Shown here piece after piece: positions 1 to 10,325 of a stretch of DNA of 64,000 nucleotides. Made by a program: the position numbers and the translations under genes. The DNA lies in the NCBI GenBank assembly GCA_049997955.1, contig JAEBDY010000012.1:62001-126000 (forward strand). Direction: 5' to 3'. The stretch's first letter is position 1. The number at the start of each line of letters is the position of its first letter. The stretch comes from Umezawaea sp049997955 (GTDB lineage Bacteria > Actinomycetota > Actinomycetes > Mycobacteriales > Pseudonocardiaceae). The notes beneath the pieces are model-generated. The model was given only the letters and a program-made list of their open reading frames with translations. It was not told where the DNA came from and did not search any database.

Positions 1-806
1 GCGGAGAACCGGCCTCGAAGGCGGCGTTCGACTACGACGCCGAGCTGCGCCGCTATCAACCGCGGCTGCGCGAGGCCTTCGACGTGCGACCCGGCGACAG
101 CGTCCTCGACATCGGGTGCGGCACCGGTCAGACCACCCGTGAGGCCGCCGGCCTCGCGACCGGGGGCAGCGCGCTCGGCGTCGACGTCTCCGCGGGGATG
201 GTGGCGCGTGCCGGCGAACTCGCCGCTGCCGAGGGACTCGACAACGTTCGCTTCGAGCAGGCGGACGCGCAGGCGCACCCGTTCCCGCCGGGGCGGTTCA
301 CGCTCGGGATCAGCCGGTTCGGCACGATGTTCTTCGCCGATCCGGTCGAGGCGTTCACCAACATCGGGCGCGCGTTGCGGCCAGGGGGGCGGCTGGTGCA
401 GTTGGTGTGGCAGGACGGTGGCAGGCAGGAGTGGGTGGCCGCGATCCAGCGCGCGCTCGCGGGTCGTGACCCGGCGCCGGTCCCCGCGGCGGCGGGCGGC
501 CCGTTCTCCCTGGCCGATCCGGCCGCGGTGGAAGGCGTTCTGACCCTGGCGGGCTTCACCGACGTGAGCATCGGCGACGTGCGCGAGCCCGTCTACTACG
601 GTGCGGATCCCGACGCGGCCGCCGACGCCGTGCTCGCGTTGCGCATGGCGAGCGATGTGCTCGTCCGGCTCGACGCCGAGGAGACCGAGCGGGCACTCGA
701 CCGGCTGCGGGTGGTCATGGCCGAGCACAGCACCGCTGACGGCGTGTGGTTCGACTCGCGGGCGTGGCTCGTGACGGCCCGCCGCCAGGCGAGCCACCCG
801 TGGTGA
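1..806 (+). CDS. SAM-dependent class I methyltransferase, 5' end outside the window
   Basis: The open frame runs in from the left edge. The first possible start inside the window (GTG at 84) lies immediately before the SAM-binding loop, and the sequence upstream of it (FDYDAELRRYQPRLREAF) reads like methyltransferase, so the true start is missing. Motif I is DIGCGTGQTT, followed by an acidic residue at the end of strand 2 (GVDVSAGMV) and the motif GRFTLGISRFGTMFF, typical of the Methyltransf_11/25 Rossmann fold. The last third is less conserved and probably holds the acceptor site. The substrate cannot be told from sequence. It is followed by 188 bases without a gene and then msrA, so it ends its own unit. 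Confidence 0.85.
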   Translation, partial: GEPASKAAFDYDAELRRYQPRLREAFDVRPGDSVLDIGCGTGQTTREAAGLATGGSALGVDVSAGMVARAGELAAAEGLDNVRFEQADAQAHPFPPGRFTLGISRFGTMFFADPVEAFTNIGRALRPGGRLVQLVWQDGGRQEWVAAIQRALAGRDPAPVPAAAGGPFSLADPAAVEGVLTLAGFTDVSIGDVREPVYYGADPDAAADAVLALRMASDVLVRLDAEETERALDRLRVVMAEHSTADGVWFDSRAWLVTARRQASHPW

Positions 807-994
807 CATCGAGCCCGGCCCGTCGGCGGTTCGGCTGACCCCGACCAGGGGCGGGAGTTCCTCCACGCGGATCGTTCGAGTGGTTGAATCGGTGGACCCG
901 AGTCACCCGTAATGGTCACGTCACAACTTGACGGGGATCAACGGCCCGCGCCCGAACGTTGTACCGGGTGAACACCGAGCAGAGGAGTACCACC

Positions 995-1492
995 GTGACG
1001 GAGAAGGCTGTTCTTGCGGGCGGCTGCTTCTGGGGCATGCAGGACCTGTTCCGCCGGCACCCCGGAGTCGTCTCCACCCGTGTCGGCTACAGCGGCGACC
1101 CCGGCACGCCCAACGCCACCTACCGCCGCCACGGCAACCACGCCGAGGCCATCGAGATCGTGTTCGACCCCGCGCAGCTGAGCTACCGGCAGATCCTGGA
1201 GTACTTCTTCCAGATCCACGACCCGTCGACCCGCGACCGCCAGGGCAACGACATCGGTGCGGGCTACCGGTCGGCGATCTTCTACGAGACCGACGAGCAG
1301 AAGCAGGTGGCCGAGGCGACCATCGCCGACGTCGACGCTTCCGGCAAGTGGCCGGGCAGGGTCGTCACCGAGGTGGCTCAGGCGAGTGCGTTCTGGGAGG
1401 CCGAGCCGGAGCACCAGGACTACCTGGAGCGCTACCCGAACGGCTACACGTGCCACTACGTGCGGCCGGAGTGGCAGCTCGGCGAGCGTTGA
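995..1492 (+). CDS. msrA: Peptide-methionine (S)-S-oxide reductase MsrA
   Basis: This cytosolic repair enzyme reduces methionine-S-sulfoxide in proteins or free form. The GTG at 995 is preceded by AGAGGAG at 981-987 with normal spacing; a longer reading from 959 has no such site. The protein has 165 residues, the usual bacterial MsrA size. The nucleophilic cysteine is Cys11 in the signature GGCFWG. The family blocks around VGYSGD, GNHAEAIEIVFDP, the YFFQIHDPSTRDRQGNDIG segment and the YRSAIFY strand are all present, as is a late cysteine (YTCHYV). It is probably monocistronic, since a strong hairpin lies just downstream. Confidence 0.96.
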   Translation: MTEKAVLAGGCFWGMQDLFRRHPGVVSTRVGYSGDPGTPNATYRRHGNHAEAIEIVFDPAQLSYRQILEYFFQIHDPSTRDRQGNDIGAGYRSAIFYETDEQKQVAEATIADVDASGKWPGRVVTEVAQASAFWEAEPEHQDYLERYPNGYTCHYVRPEWQLGER

Positions 1493-1533
1493 TCGAGATC
1501 GCCGCGCCGCACATCTCGACCGTGCGCGCGTTC

Positions 1534-1558
1534 GGGGGCCGTCCGTCGGACGGCCCCC
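1534..1558. terminator. Hairpin terminator between msrA and the DinB-like gene
   Basis: There is a perfect 11-base-pair stem: GGGGGCCGTCC at 1534-1544 and its complement at 1548-1558, with a three-base loop. It sits 41 bases after the msrA stop and 67 bases before the end of the convergent gene, so it could serve both strands. No U-tract follows, as is usual in GC-rich actinomycetes. Confidence 0.75.
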
Positions 1559-1624
1559 GTCCCGATCCGGAGCGCGGCCCGGTCAACGGCCGTGCCGGGC
1601 TCCGCTCCGTCGGCGACCGCCACC

Positions 1625-2380
1625 TCAGCCGGCTGCCTCGAGCACGGTGAGGTCGCGCACCGCGTAGCGGTGGTGCTCGGCCTCTTCCTTCAACACCACC
1701 TTGAGGCAGCGGCGCACGACGTACTCCTGGTCGGGGTACGCGTCCGCCGGTTTGCGGCCGCACACCCGGTCGAGCTCGGCCACCGTGAGCCCGTCGACGA
1801 CCCGCCGCATCGCGGCCATGCGGGCGAGCCGCGGCACGAGCACCTCGTCGAGCGTCGGGGTGGCTTCGAGGGTGAGCCCGAGTTTCGCCGCCGCGTCGGG
1901 CGGCGTCCCCCCGGCTGGGAAGCCCAACGGGTGGTATGGCGATTCCTCCTCGAGCACGGCGCTGCCGAGCCAGGCGTCGCCGGCGAACAGCAGGTGCCGT
2001 TGGGTCTCGACCAACGACCACTCGCCGTCGACCTGTTCGTGCAGCGCGGTCTCGGGCAGCAGCCTCGCCCGGTCGAGCGTCGCGCTCCACAGGGTCTCGA
2101 CGGCGTCCCAGGCAGCTCGGTAGTCCTCGGGGGACGAGGCGTCCCGCGCCAGCGCCCGCGCGGGGTGTCGGCGGTCGAGTTCGGCCTCGACGTAGGCGGT
2201 CACGTCGACGTCCTTGACGACCACGCGCTGGAAGTCGCCGCCGAGGCGGACGTCGCCGCCGTAGCAGTCGACGATCTTCAGGCCGGTCACCTCGCAGTCG
2301 CGGATCTCCAGACCGGCGAGGTCGCACAGGTGGATGCGAGCACCGCGGAACCGGTCGCTCTGGGTGTATTCGGAAACCAT
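1625..2380 (-). CDS. DinB-like four-helix protein with a short pentapeptide-like N-terminus
   Basis: This 251-residue protein starts at ATG 2380 (MVSEYTQSDRFRGARIHLCD). The first 60 residues show the alternating hydrophobic pattern of a pentapeptide-type beta sheet (LAGLEIRDCEVTGLKIVDCYGGDV). From about residue 85 on it resembles the DinB/YfiT metal-binding four-helix family: EWSLVETQRHLLFAGDAWL and, near the end, EEAEHHRYAVRDL supply candidate histidine ligands. Actinobacterial members are often involved in mycothiol-dependent or detoxification chemistry, but nothing in the neighbourhood fixes a role. It is divergent from the luxE-like gene, with about 194 bases between the starts. Confidence 0.75.
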   Translation of the reverse strand: MVSEYTQSDRFRGARIHLCDLAGLEIRDCEVTGLKIVDCYGGDVRLGGDFQRVVVKDVDVTAYVEAELDRRHPARALARDASSPEDYRAAWDAVETLWSATLDRARLLPETALHEQVDGEWSLVETQRHLLFAGDAWLGSAVLEEESPYHPLGFPAGGTPPDAAAKLGLTLEATPTLDEVLVPRLARMAAMRRVVDGLTVAELDRVCGRKPADAYPDQEYVVRRCLKVVLKEEAEHHRYAVRDLTVLEAAG

Positions 2381-2513
2381 CGGAGCAGTCTGGCCCACCC
2401 GCCCCGTCCGCGCCACGGTCGGCGAGCCGTGCACCCGCAGGTCGTCCGACGGCCTGTCGCACAGTCCGCGAAGTCGTGCCTTGTGGACGTTCGGTGCGTT
2501 CGGCCGACGCGGT

Positions 2514-2542
2514 TTGGTGGGCGGTGATCTTGTTGCTAGTGT
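2514..2542 (+). promoter_or_regulatory. Candidate promoter for the luxE-luxC pair
   Basis: TTGGTG at 2514-2519 and TAGTGT at 2537-2542 are separated by 17 bases. This matches the actinobacterial housekeeping pattern (TTGNNN, 17, TAGNNT). The predicted leader to the ATG at 2575 is short and contains GGAGGA at 2564-2569. This rests on pattern only. Confidence 0.45.
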
Positions 2543-2574
2543 GCCGAAACCGCTCGCCCGGATGGAGGAAGTCG

Positions 2575-3641
<1,067 letters not shown>

Positions 3642-3645
<4 letters not shown>

Positions 3646-5060
3646 ACACCGTGGCTGAGCAGTCCGTGTCGTGGATTCCGAGCTGGGTGGACAGCGCTTC
3701 GCTGGTGCCGTTCACGCTGCGGTCCGGTGACCACGAGTGGCGTGGTGAGCGGCCGGGTGAACTCGCCTGGCCTGCGGTGGCCGAAGGGCTCCGGCGGGCG
3801 CGGGAGGCGTTGCGCGAGGTGCCGGTGCGCCGGATCGTCGAGGCCGTCGACGCGGTCGCCGAGCAGTGGGCGAAGCGGGACTTCCCGCCCAGGCAACGGG
3901 TCGTGCGCGATGCCGCGGTCGTGACCGGGATGTCCGAGGAGACGATCAACCGGTCGCTGGACGGCGAGCTGGGCACCCTGCGCGCCGAGTCGCTGCTCTC
4001 CGCGCTGGAGCGGGAACTGGGCGATCCCGAGGTGCTGGACGGGTTCCGGCCGGACGCGCACCTGCGTGGAAGCACCAGGGCGATCGGTCCGCGCACGGTG
4101 CTGACGGTGTTCTCCGGCAACGCGCCGGGCCTGCCCGCGCGGACGCTGGTGCGCGCGCTGCTGGTGAAGGCCACCATGATCGCCAAGATCCCGGCGAGGG
4201 AACCCAACTTCACCGCCGCGTTCCTGCGCACGCTGCACGAGGTGGAGCCGGTGCTCGCCGACTCGGTGCTGGCGACGTACTGGGACCGCGGCGACGAGGC
4301 GACGATGGCCGCCGCGCTCGACCACGCGGACGCGGTCATCGCGTACGGCGGCGACGAGGCGTGCGCGGCCATCCGCGCGAAGGTCGGGCCGCACCAGGTC
4401 TACGAGGAGCACGCGCACAAGCTGTCGTTCGGCGTGGTGTCGGAGGACTACGTGTCGCTGCACGGGGTCGCCGAGGTGGCGCGGCGGATCGCCGTCGACT
4501 GCACCGACCTCGACCAGCAGGCCTGCCTGTCGCCGCAGGTGTACCTGGTGACCGGTTCGCGAGCCCGTGAGGTGGCCCAGCAGGTGGCCCGCGCGATGCG
4601 CTCGGCCGCCGAGGACTGTCCACCTGGGACGATCGACGCCGAAGGCGCGACGGTGTTGCAGCACCGCCGCCTGGTGGCGGAGTGGAGGGCGGCCAGCACC
4701 ACGTCGGGCGAGGTGTGGGCGTCCGACGGTCTGGAGTGGACGGTCGTGCTGGACGACACCCTGCTGCCGTTGAGCGGCGCGGGCAACCGGGTGGCGCGGA
4801 TCGTCGCGGTGCCGGGGTTGGCCGACGTGGTCGAGGCGGTGCGCCCGTACGCGCGGCACCTGCAGAACGTGGCGCTGGGAGCCGTCGGCGACGAGTTCTG
4901 GCGCACGGCGGAGGACCTGGCTCGGCTGGGCGTGAGCCGGGTGACCGCGCCGGGGGAGATGGCCAGGGTGAGCATGGCGTGGCGGCACGACGGCTTGCCG
5001 CGGATCTCGGGTCTGCTGAGGTGGTGCGACGTGGAGCAGCACCCCGAGGCGACGCCCTGA
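3642..5060 (+). CDS. LuxC-family acyl-CoA/acyl-protein reductase
   Basis: LuxC reductases use NADPH to reduce an enzyme-bound acyl thioester to the aldehyde. The GTG at 3642 overlaps the preceding stop (GTGA); the protein has 472 residues, the expected size. The likely catalytic cysteine is about residue 295 in DLDQQACLSPQVYLV. The dinucleotide-binding fold is suggested by TVLTVFSGNAPGLPARTLVRALLVK and DAVIAYGGDEACAAIRAKV. With the LuxE-like partner this should make a fatty-aldehyde-producing unit. In an organism without luciferase the aldehyde is more likely used for a wax, an alkane or a natural product; that part is inference. Confidence 0.87.
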
Positions 5061-5063
5061 CGG

Positions 5064-5080
5064 CCCACCGTCGCGGGTGG
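5064..5080. terminator. Weak hairpin after luxC-like gene
   Basis: CCCACC at 5064-5069 and GGGTGG at 5075-5080 form a 6-base-pair stem with a five-base loop, just after the luxC stop and in the gap between two convergent genes. Confidence 0.3.
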
Positions 5081-5194
5081 TACCACGTCCACGCCTCCCG
5101 CAGGACGTCCACCGCGTCGGCGGCCGTGCCGGGCATCTCGTGGCAGCCGTGAAAAGCAGGTTGCGGTGGCCACTCCGGGCGGGGTTCGGCTTCC

Positions 5195-6184
5195 TCAGGC
5201 CGTGAGCCCGCCCAGGGTGGCCAGCTGGTCCGAGTACTCGATCCGGTCGACCCAGTCCGCCTGCCAGGCGGCCAGGCCGTGGGCGGCGCCCGCGAAGGCC
5301 CCCGCGAGCGCCGCGATGGAGTCGGAGTCGCCGCTGGTGCGGGCGCCCCGCACCAGCGCGTCGACCGGGTCGTCGGCGTGCCGGATCGCGCAGAGGAGTC
5401 CGGTGGCCAGCGCTTCCTCGGCGATCCAGCCCGCACCGGTGGCGAGGCAGGCGTCCGCGCCGTCGTCGGGTCGCGCCAGCTCCGCGACCAGCCGCTCGAC
5501 GACCGCGGCGCACTCGTCCCAGCCTCGGGCGATGAAGTCCTCGGGTGTCGTCGCGCCCGGTGTCGCCCACAGCGCGCCCAACCAGTCCTCCCGGTAGGTC
5601 GTCCGCTGCTCCCCGCAGCGGCGCAGCAGGGCGGCGGGCACGTCGGCGAGGTCGAGGCCGTCGACCAGCAGCCGCGTCGCGTACGCGGTGAGTTCGGAGG
5701 CGGCCAGCGCCGTGGGGTGGCCGTGGGTCATCGCGGCCTGGAGCTGCGACACCCCGGCGAGCGTGTCGAGGTCCAGCCCCGGTAGCAGGCCGACCGGGGT
5801 CACCCGCATGTTCGCGCCGCAGCCCTTGGACCCGGTGATGGTCGCCTGCACCCACGGCAGGCCCTCCGCGAGCCCTGCGCACGCGCGCAGGCAGGTCATC
5901 CCCGGCGCGCGGTTGTTCTCCGGGCTGTGCGCCCAGTCCACGAACCGCTTCCGGAACCGGGGTTCGAGGACGTCGGCGGTGTACCGGTCGACCCCGTGCA
6001 GCGCCCACCCGACCGCGAGCGCCATCTGGGTGTCGTCGGTGACCAGCGCGGGGTGGCCCACCAGGTCGTTCGGGCCGGTGGGACCGAACACCCGGTCGAT
6101 CTCCGCCACCGCGAGGAACTCGGTGGGCTTGCCGAGCGCGTCCCCGAAGGCCAACCCGTACAGCGATCCCGCGATCCGGTCCAT
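5195..6184 (-). CDS. ADP-ribosylglycohydrolase (DraG/ARH family)
   Basis: This 329-residue enzyme of the ADP-ribosyl-acceptor hydrolase fold removes ADP-ribose from proteins or small molecules. The ATG at 6184 gives the typical N-terminus MDRIAGSLYGLAFGDALGKPTEF, with the first metal ligands in TDDTQMALAV. The second metal cluster is near the C-terminus in ARTSGDSDSIAALAGAFAGAAHG. Conserved Asp and Ser/Thr residues of both Mg sites are in place, so it should be active. It is divergent from a giant WGR-domain protein, with 110 bases between them. WGR domains are found in poly-ADP-ribose polymerases, which makes the pairing notable. It could instead act on ADP-ribosylated nucleotides or antibiotics. 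Confidence 0.9.
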   Translation of the reverse strand: MDRIAGSLYGLAFGDALGKPTEFLAVAEIDRVFGPTGPNDLVGHPALVTDDTQMALAVGWALHGVDRYTADVLEPRFRKRFVDWAHSPENNRAPGMTCLRACAGLAEGLPWVQATITGSKGCGANMRVTPVGLLPGLDLDTLAGVSQLQAAMTHGHPTALAASELTAYATRLLVDGLDLADVPAALLRRCGEQRTTYREDWLGALWATPGATTPEDFIARGWDECAAVVERLVAELARPDDGADACLATGAGWIAEEALATGLLCAIRHADDPVDALVRGARTSGDSDSIAALAGAFAGAAHGLAAWQADWVDRIEYSDQLATLGGLTA

Positions 6185-6294
6185 GGCAGGCCACCCTACT
6201 GCGGGCGGATCCGACGGGGGGGCGGATGCGTCTGAAGAGGACGGACCGGAATTGTCGGTGGGCCGGGTTACGGTTCGCCGGGTATCGATGAACA

Positions 6295-9200
6295 GTGGTG
6301 GGAGGGCTCGTGCGGCGGCTGGAGTACGTGGGGGGAAGCTCCGAGAAGTTCTGGGAGGCGTCCCGTGAGGACACTGCGGTGACGGTGCGCTGGGGCAGGC
6401 TGGGTACGACCGGGCAGACCAAGAGCAAGGAGTTCGCCGACGTCGCCGCCGCGGAGTCCTTCCTGACCGCCCAGGCGTCGGCCAAGCTCCGCAAGGGCTA
6501 CCGCGAAGTCGGCGGTGGGGGACCAGCGGTCCAGAGCGCTGACGCCACCTCGGTGCAGGACGCCGCGCCCGCGCCCGCCATGGAGACTGCCGCGTCGACG
6601 GCGGAGGCGGCGCGGGTTCTCGAAGCCACCGCCGCGTCGACACCGGCTGTGGAGCGGGGTCCCGAGGCCGCTCCCGAAGCGGTGGTCGCGACCGCCGCGG
6701 CCCTGCCGGAGGAGGACGTGTTCGCGCCCGGTTCGCAGGTGCGGGCGGCGTACCCGCGCCGGGACGAGGGGCGTGGGCGGTACAAGCCCGACGCGGCCGC
6801 CGAAGGCACCGCCGAGGCGTTCGTCGAGCGGTACCTGCACACGCTGCGGCCGGTGTTCGACTCGTCCGAGCCGGAGATCGCGGAGGCGGTGCGGCGGTAC
6901 CTGGACGGTGCCGCCGACGCGCTGGGCGGCGCGGCCACGGCGGTCGCGCTCGCCGCGGTGGTGAACTACCGGGAGCGCCGCGAACTGGCGAAGCTGGCCC
7001 CGGAGTGGGTGCGGCGGCACGGCGTGGTGTTCGCCGCGACCGCCACCGTGATCGCGGTCGCGATCATCGCGGACACCGGTGACCCGAGGAACCGCAAAGT
7101 GGTTTCCCTGCGCCGGGCGCAGCCGGGGGAGCGGCTGCCTTGGGGCTCGGTCGTGGACGAGGTGCGCGCCGACGTCCGGCGCGCGCTCGCCGCGGCCGAC
7201 GACGAGCAGTACGCCGCGGCGGTCGCCGAGGTCACGGCGCTGGCCACGGGTGACAACGCGGCCTGCGTGGCGGCGTTCCTGCTGCCGACCGAGGCAACGC
7301 TGGTGGAGCGGGCGGTCGCCGTCGCCGAGAACACCTCGGGCGTGATCGCGGTCGCGTCCGCGCTGGGGGCGATCAGCACCCCCGAGCAGCTCGCGGCCGT
7401 GTCCCGCTACACCGTGCACCGGGTCGCGGACCGGGACGGCCGGGTCGTGCCGACCCTGCTGCGCACCCTCGGACCGGCCGCGGCCCCGGCGTTCGCCGAA
7501 TGGCTGCTGGGCGCGAGCACGGACCTGACCCGCAAACTCCTGGCCGGGCTGGTCGAGATGCCCACCGACGACGCGTTCACCCGGCTGCTCGTCCGGGTGG
7601 AGGTCCCGCACGTCCGCCCCGCGCTCCAGGAGGCGGTGCGCCGCTACCCGCGCCGCGCGGTCCGGCTGCTGGCCGCGGCCGCCGTGGCGGACCAGCCGTG
7701 GTCGCCCGCCGCGCGGGACCTGCTGCGCAGCCACCTCATCGCCTTCCCGGTCCTGTTGGAAGAGGTCGTCCCCGGCTTGACCCCTGCCGAGCGCGAGGCC
7801 GCGTCGACGCTGCTCGCGGGGGTCGTGCGGCTGCCCGAGGCTTCGGTCGACCTGCTCCCGGAGGTGCTGCGCGCCCCGCCGTGGACGAGGCCCCGGCCCG
7901 CGCCACCGGTAGTGGTGCCCGACCTGCCGGTCACCGCCGACGCGCGGATCGTCTGGCTGCCGGGCGAGGAGCAGGCCGCGGCCGCCCAGCGCGACGTGGA
8001 CCAGCTCCACCACCGCCGCACGACCGACTGGGTGGCGGAGCTGGCGGAGCGGACCAGGCTCGGGTACCTGGCCTTTCCGACGTTCCTGGAAGCGCCGCTG
8101 GAGCTGGTCGAACCGCTGATCGCCGAGTACCGGCCCGGCACCACCTGGCGCGTGGAGTCCTGGGGCGCGGCGCTGCTGGAGCGCTTCGGCCTGGCGGCGC
8201 TCCCCGCGCTGCTGAGCCTCGGCGCGGCGGCGGACGTCGTGCGCGTGCTCCAGCCGGTGCTGGACGAGCGGGTCGCGCGGCTGGTGGTCGCGGCGCTGGA
8301 CAAGAAGACGGCACGCACCCAAGCGCTGGCCTGGCTGACCCGGCACGGCGTGGACGCCCTGCCGTTCCTGCTGCCCTCCGCCCTCGGCGCGACGGGTCGG
8401 GAGCGGAACGCCGCGGAGAGCGCGGTGCGCCTGGTCGCGGCGGAGGCCGGGGAGGACGCGGTCGTGGCGGCAGCGGCGGTCCTCGGCGACCACGCGGTGA
8501 CGGCCGTCCGCACGGTCCTCGCGACGGACCCGCTGTCGTTGCTGCCGAAGAAGCTGCCGGTGCCCGGCGGGTGGGTGGACGTGGCGACGCTGCCGCAGGT
8601 CCGGTTGCGCGGCGAGCGGTGCGCGCTGCCGCCCGACGCGATCCGGGACCTGCTGACGATGCTCGCGCTGTCGCGGCCCGGCGAGCCGTACGGCGGTGTC
8701 GAGCCGGTCGTCGAGGCCTGCGAACCGGCGTCGCTCGCCGAGTTCGGCTGGGCGCTGTTCGAGCAGTGGCGCGCGGCCGGGATGCCGCCCAAGGACGGCT
8801 GGGCGCTGACCGCGCTGGGCGTCCTCGGCGACGACGGCACGGTGCGTTCGCTCGCCCCGGTCGTCCGCGCGTGGCCGGGGGAGGGCGGGCACGCACGCGC
8901 CGTCACCGGCCTGGACGTGCTGGCCGACATCGGCACCGACGTGGCGCTCATGCACCTCAACGGCATCGCGCAGAAGGTGAAGTTCGCCGGGCTGCGGGAA
9001 CGCGCGAGGGAGAAGATCGCGCTCGTCGCCGCCCGGCTGGGGTTGTCGCCGGAGCAGTTGGCCGACCGCCTCGTGCCGGACCTCGGCCTGGCGCAGGACG
9101 GCTCGCTGGTGCTCGACTACGGCCCGCGCCGGTTCGTCGTGGGCTTCGACGAGCGGTTGAAGCCGTTCGTGTCGGACGAGGACGGCACCCCGCGCAAGGC

Positions 9201-10011
9201 GCTGCCGAAGCCGGGCGCGAAGGACGACGAGGAGCTCGCGACCGCCGCGTACCAGCGGTTCGCCGGGCTGAAGAAGGACGTGCGCACCCTGGCCGCCGAC
9301 CAGCTCACCAGGCTGGAGCGGGCGATGGCGGGCGGGAGGACGTGGACCGGCGCGGAGTTCACCGAGTTCCTGGCGGGCCACCCGCTCCTGGTGCACCTGG
9401 TGCGGCGGCTGGTGTGGGTGGTGCTGGACGAGTCGGGCGCGGTGACCGGCTCGTTCCGGGTCGCGGAGGACCGCTCGCTCGCGGACGTGAACGACGACGC
9501 CTTCGAACTACCGGAGGACGCGGTGGTCGGCGTGGCGCACCCGGTGCTGTTGGGGGAGACGGTCACGGCGTGGTCAGGGGTGTTCGCCGACTACGAGATC
9601 CTGCAGCCGTTCCAGCAACTCGGCCGTCCGGTGCACGTGCTCACCGACGCCGAGCGGGCCGACAGCAGGCTGACGCGGTTCGAGGGGGTCGAACTGCCCA
9701 CCACCCGCGTGCTGCTGCTGACGCGCTTCGGCTGGCAGCGCAGCGCGCCGATGGACGGCGGTGTGGAACCGGGCCTCTACAAGCAGTTGCCCGGCGGCCT
9801 GCACGCCGTCGTGGAACTCGACCCCGGTCTGGTCGTCGGCGACCTGGACGCCCTGGGCGACCAGAAGCTGCACCGCATTTTCCTCGACCGCGACACCTCA
9901 GGCCACCGCTGGCACAGCCAACCCGCCGACCAGACGCTCGGCGTGCTGGACGCCGTCTCCGCGAGCGAGCTGCTGGCCGACCTGACCGAATTGACGGAGG
10001 TGACCACCTGA
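6295..10011 (+). CDS. WGR domain-DUF4132 (MolR/YehI-like) giant protein
   Basis: This cytoplasmic protein of about 1238 residues resembles E. coli YehI/MolR. Residues 1-75 form a WGR domain (RRLEYVGGSSEKFWEASRE, then VRWGRLGTTGQTKSKEF). An Ala/Pro-rich linker covers about 80-160. A long alpha-helical HEAT-like middle part follows, then the DUF4132 module in the last 350 residues (LVLDYGPRRFVVGFDERLKPFV, and FGWQRSAPMDGG near the end). Start choice is uncertain: GTG at 6295 or GTG at 6310, the latter with GGAGGG close upstream. The biochemical function of the family is unknown. Its divergent neighbour is an ADP-ribosylglycohydrolase. A strong hairpin follows the stop. Confidence 0.88.
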   Translation: MVGGLVRRLEYVGGSSEKFWEASREDTAVTVRWGRLGTTGQTKSKEFADVAAAESFLTAQASAKLRKGYREVGGGGPAVQSADATSVQDAAPAPAMETAASTAEAARVLEATAASTPAVERGPEAAPEAVVATAAALPEEDVFAPGSQVRAAYPRRDEGRGRYKPDAAAEGTAEAFVERYLHTLRPVFDSSEPEIAEAVRRYLDGAADALGGAATAVALAAVVNYRERRELAKLAPEWVRRHGVVFAATATVIAVAIIADTGDPRNRKVVSLRRAQPGERLPWGSVVDEVRADVRRALAAADDEQYAAAVAEVTALATGDNAACVAAFLLPTEATLVERAVAVAENTSGVIAVASALGAISTPEQLAAVSRYTVHRVADRDGRVVPTLLRTLGPAAAPAFAEWLLGASTDLTRKLLAGLVEMPTDDAFTRLLVRVEVPHVRPALQEAVRRYPRRAVRLLAAAAVADQPWSPAARDLLRSHLIAFPVLLEEVVPGLTPAEREAASTLLAGVVRLPEASVDLLPEVLRAPPWTRPRPAPPVVVPDLPVTADARIVWLPGEEQAAAAQRDVDQLHHRRTTDWVAELAERTRLGYLAFPTFLEAPLELVEPLIAEYRPGTTWRVESWGAALLERFGLAALPALLSLGAAADVVRVLQPVLDERVARLVVAALDKKTARTQALAWLTRHGVDALPFLLPSALGATGRERNAAESAVRLVAAEAGEDAVVAAAAVLGDHAVTAVRTVLATDPLSLLPKKLPVPGGWVDVATLPQVRLRGERCALPPDAIRDLLTMLALSRPGEPYGGVEPVVEACEPASLAEFGWALFEQWRAAGMPPKDGWALTALGVLGDDGTVRSLAPVVRAWPGEGGHARAVTGLDVLADIGTDVALMHLNGIAQKVKFAGLRERAREKIALVAARLGLSPEQLADRLVPDLGLAQDGSLVLDYGPRRFVVGFDERLKPFVSDEDGTPRKALPKPGAKDDEELATAAYQRFAGLKKDVRTLAADQLTRLERAMAGGRTWTGAEFTEFLAGHPLLVHLVRRLVWVVLDESGAVTGSFRVAEDRSLADVNDDAFELPEDAVVGVAHPVLLGETVTAWSGVFADYEILQPFQQLGRPVHVLTDAERADSRLTRFEGVELPTTRVLLLTRFGWQRSAPMDGGVEPGLYKQLPGGLHAVVELDPGLVVGDLDALGDQKLHRIFLDRDTSGHRWHSQPADQTLGVLDAVSASELLADLTELTEVTT

Positions 10012-10042
10012 CCACCGCCACCCTCCTGCTCCTGGACGGGCG

Positions 10043-10072
10043 GCTCGCCGCGGGCACGAACCCGCGGCGAGC
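10043..10072 (+). terminator. Hairpin terminator after the WGR-DUF4132 gene
   Basis: There is a perfect 12-base-pair stem: GCTCGCCGCGGG at 10043-10054 and its complement at 10061-10072, with a six-base loop, 31 bases after the stop. Confidence 0.75.
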
Positions 10073-10325
10073 TGGGTGACTTCCGTAGCCGGCACCCCGT
10101 GATGACGGCTGCCTCCTGCGCTTCCCGGAGCTGCTGTTGTCGCTCGGTCGCGATCTCGTGCCGCCGCTGTCCTGCCCGGTGTGCCTCCTGCCGAGCACGA
10201 GCACGCTCGGCGGCCCCCTGGATCCCGTGCCGGCGTTGTGATGTGCGTGCGGTCCTCGATCACAGGCCGTCAACGCTTGCGGGAGCGCCGCTCGTGAGCC
10301 TGCTCCGATCGTCCCCGTCTGCCTG
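10073..10325. other. Gene-free stretch between convergent genes
   Basis: After the hairpin, about 250 bases separate the DUF4132 gene from the convergent SDR gene. Short open frames exist but their translations are Arg/Cys/Ser-rich and resemble no family. I see no repeat or RNA gene here. Confidence 0.5.

Noticed and set aside
6268..9396. Thousand-codon open frame antisense to the WGR-DUF4132 gene
   Set aside because: Arg/Gln/His-rich translation without motifs; the sense strand encodes the real protein.
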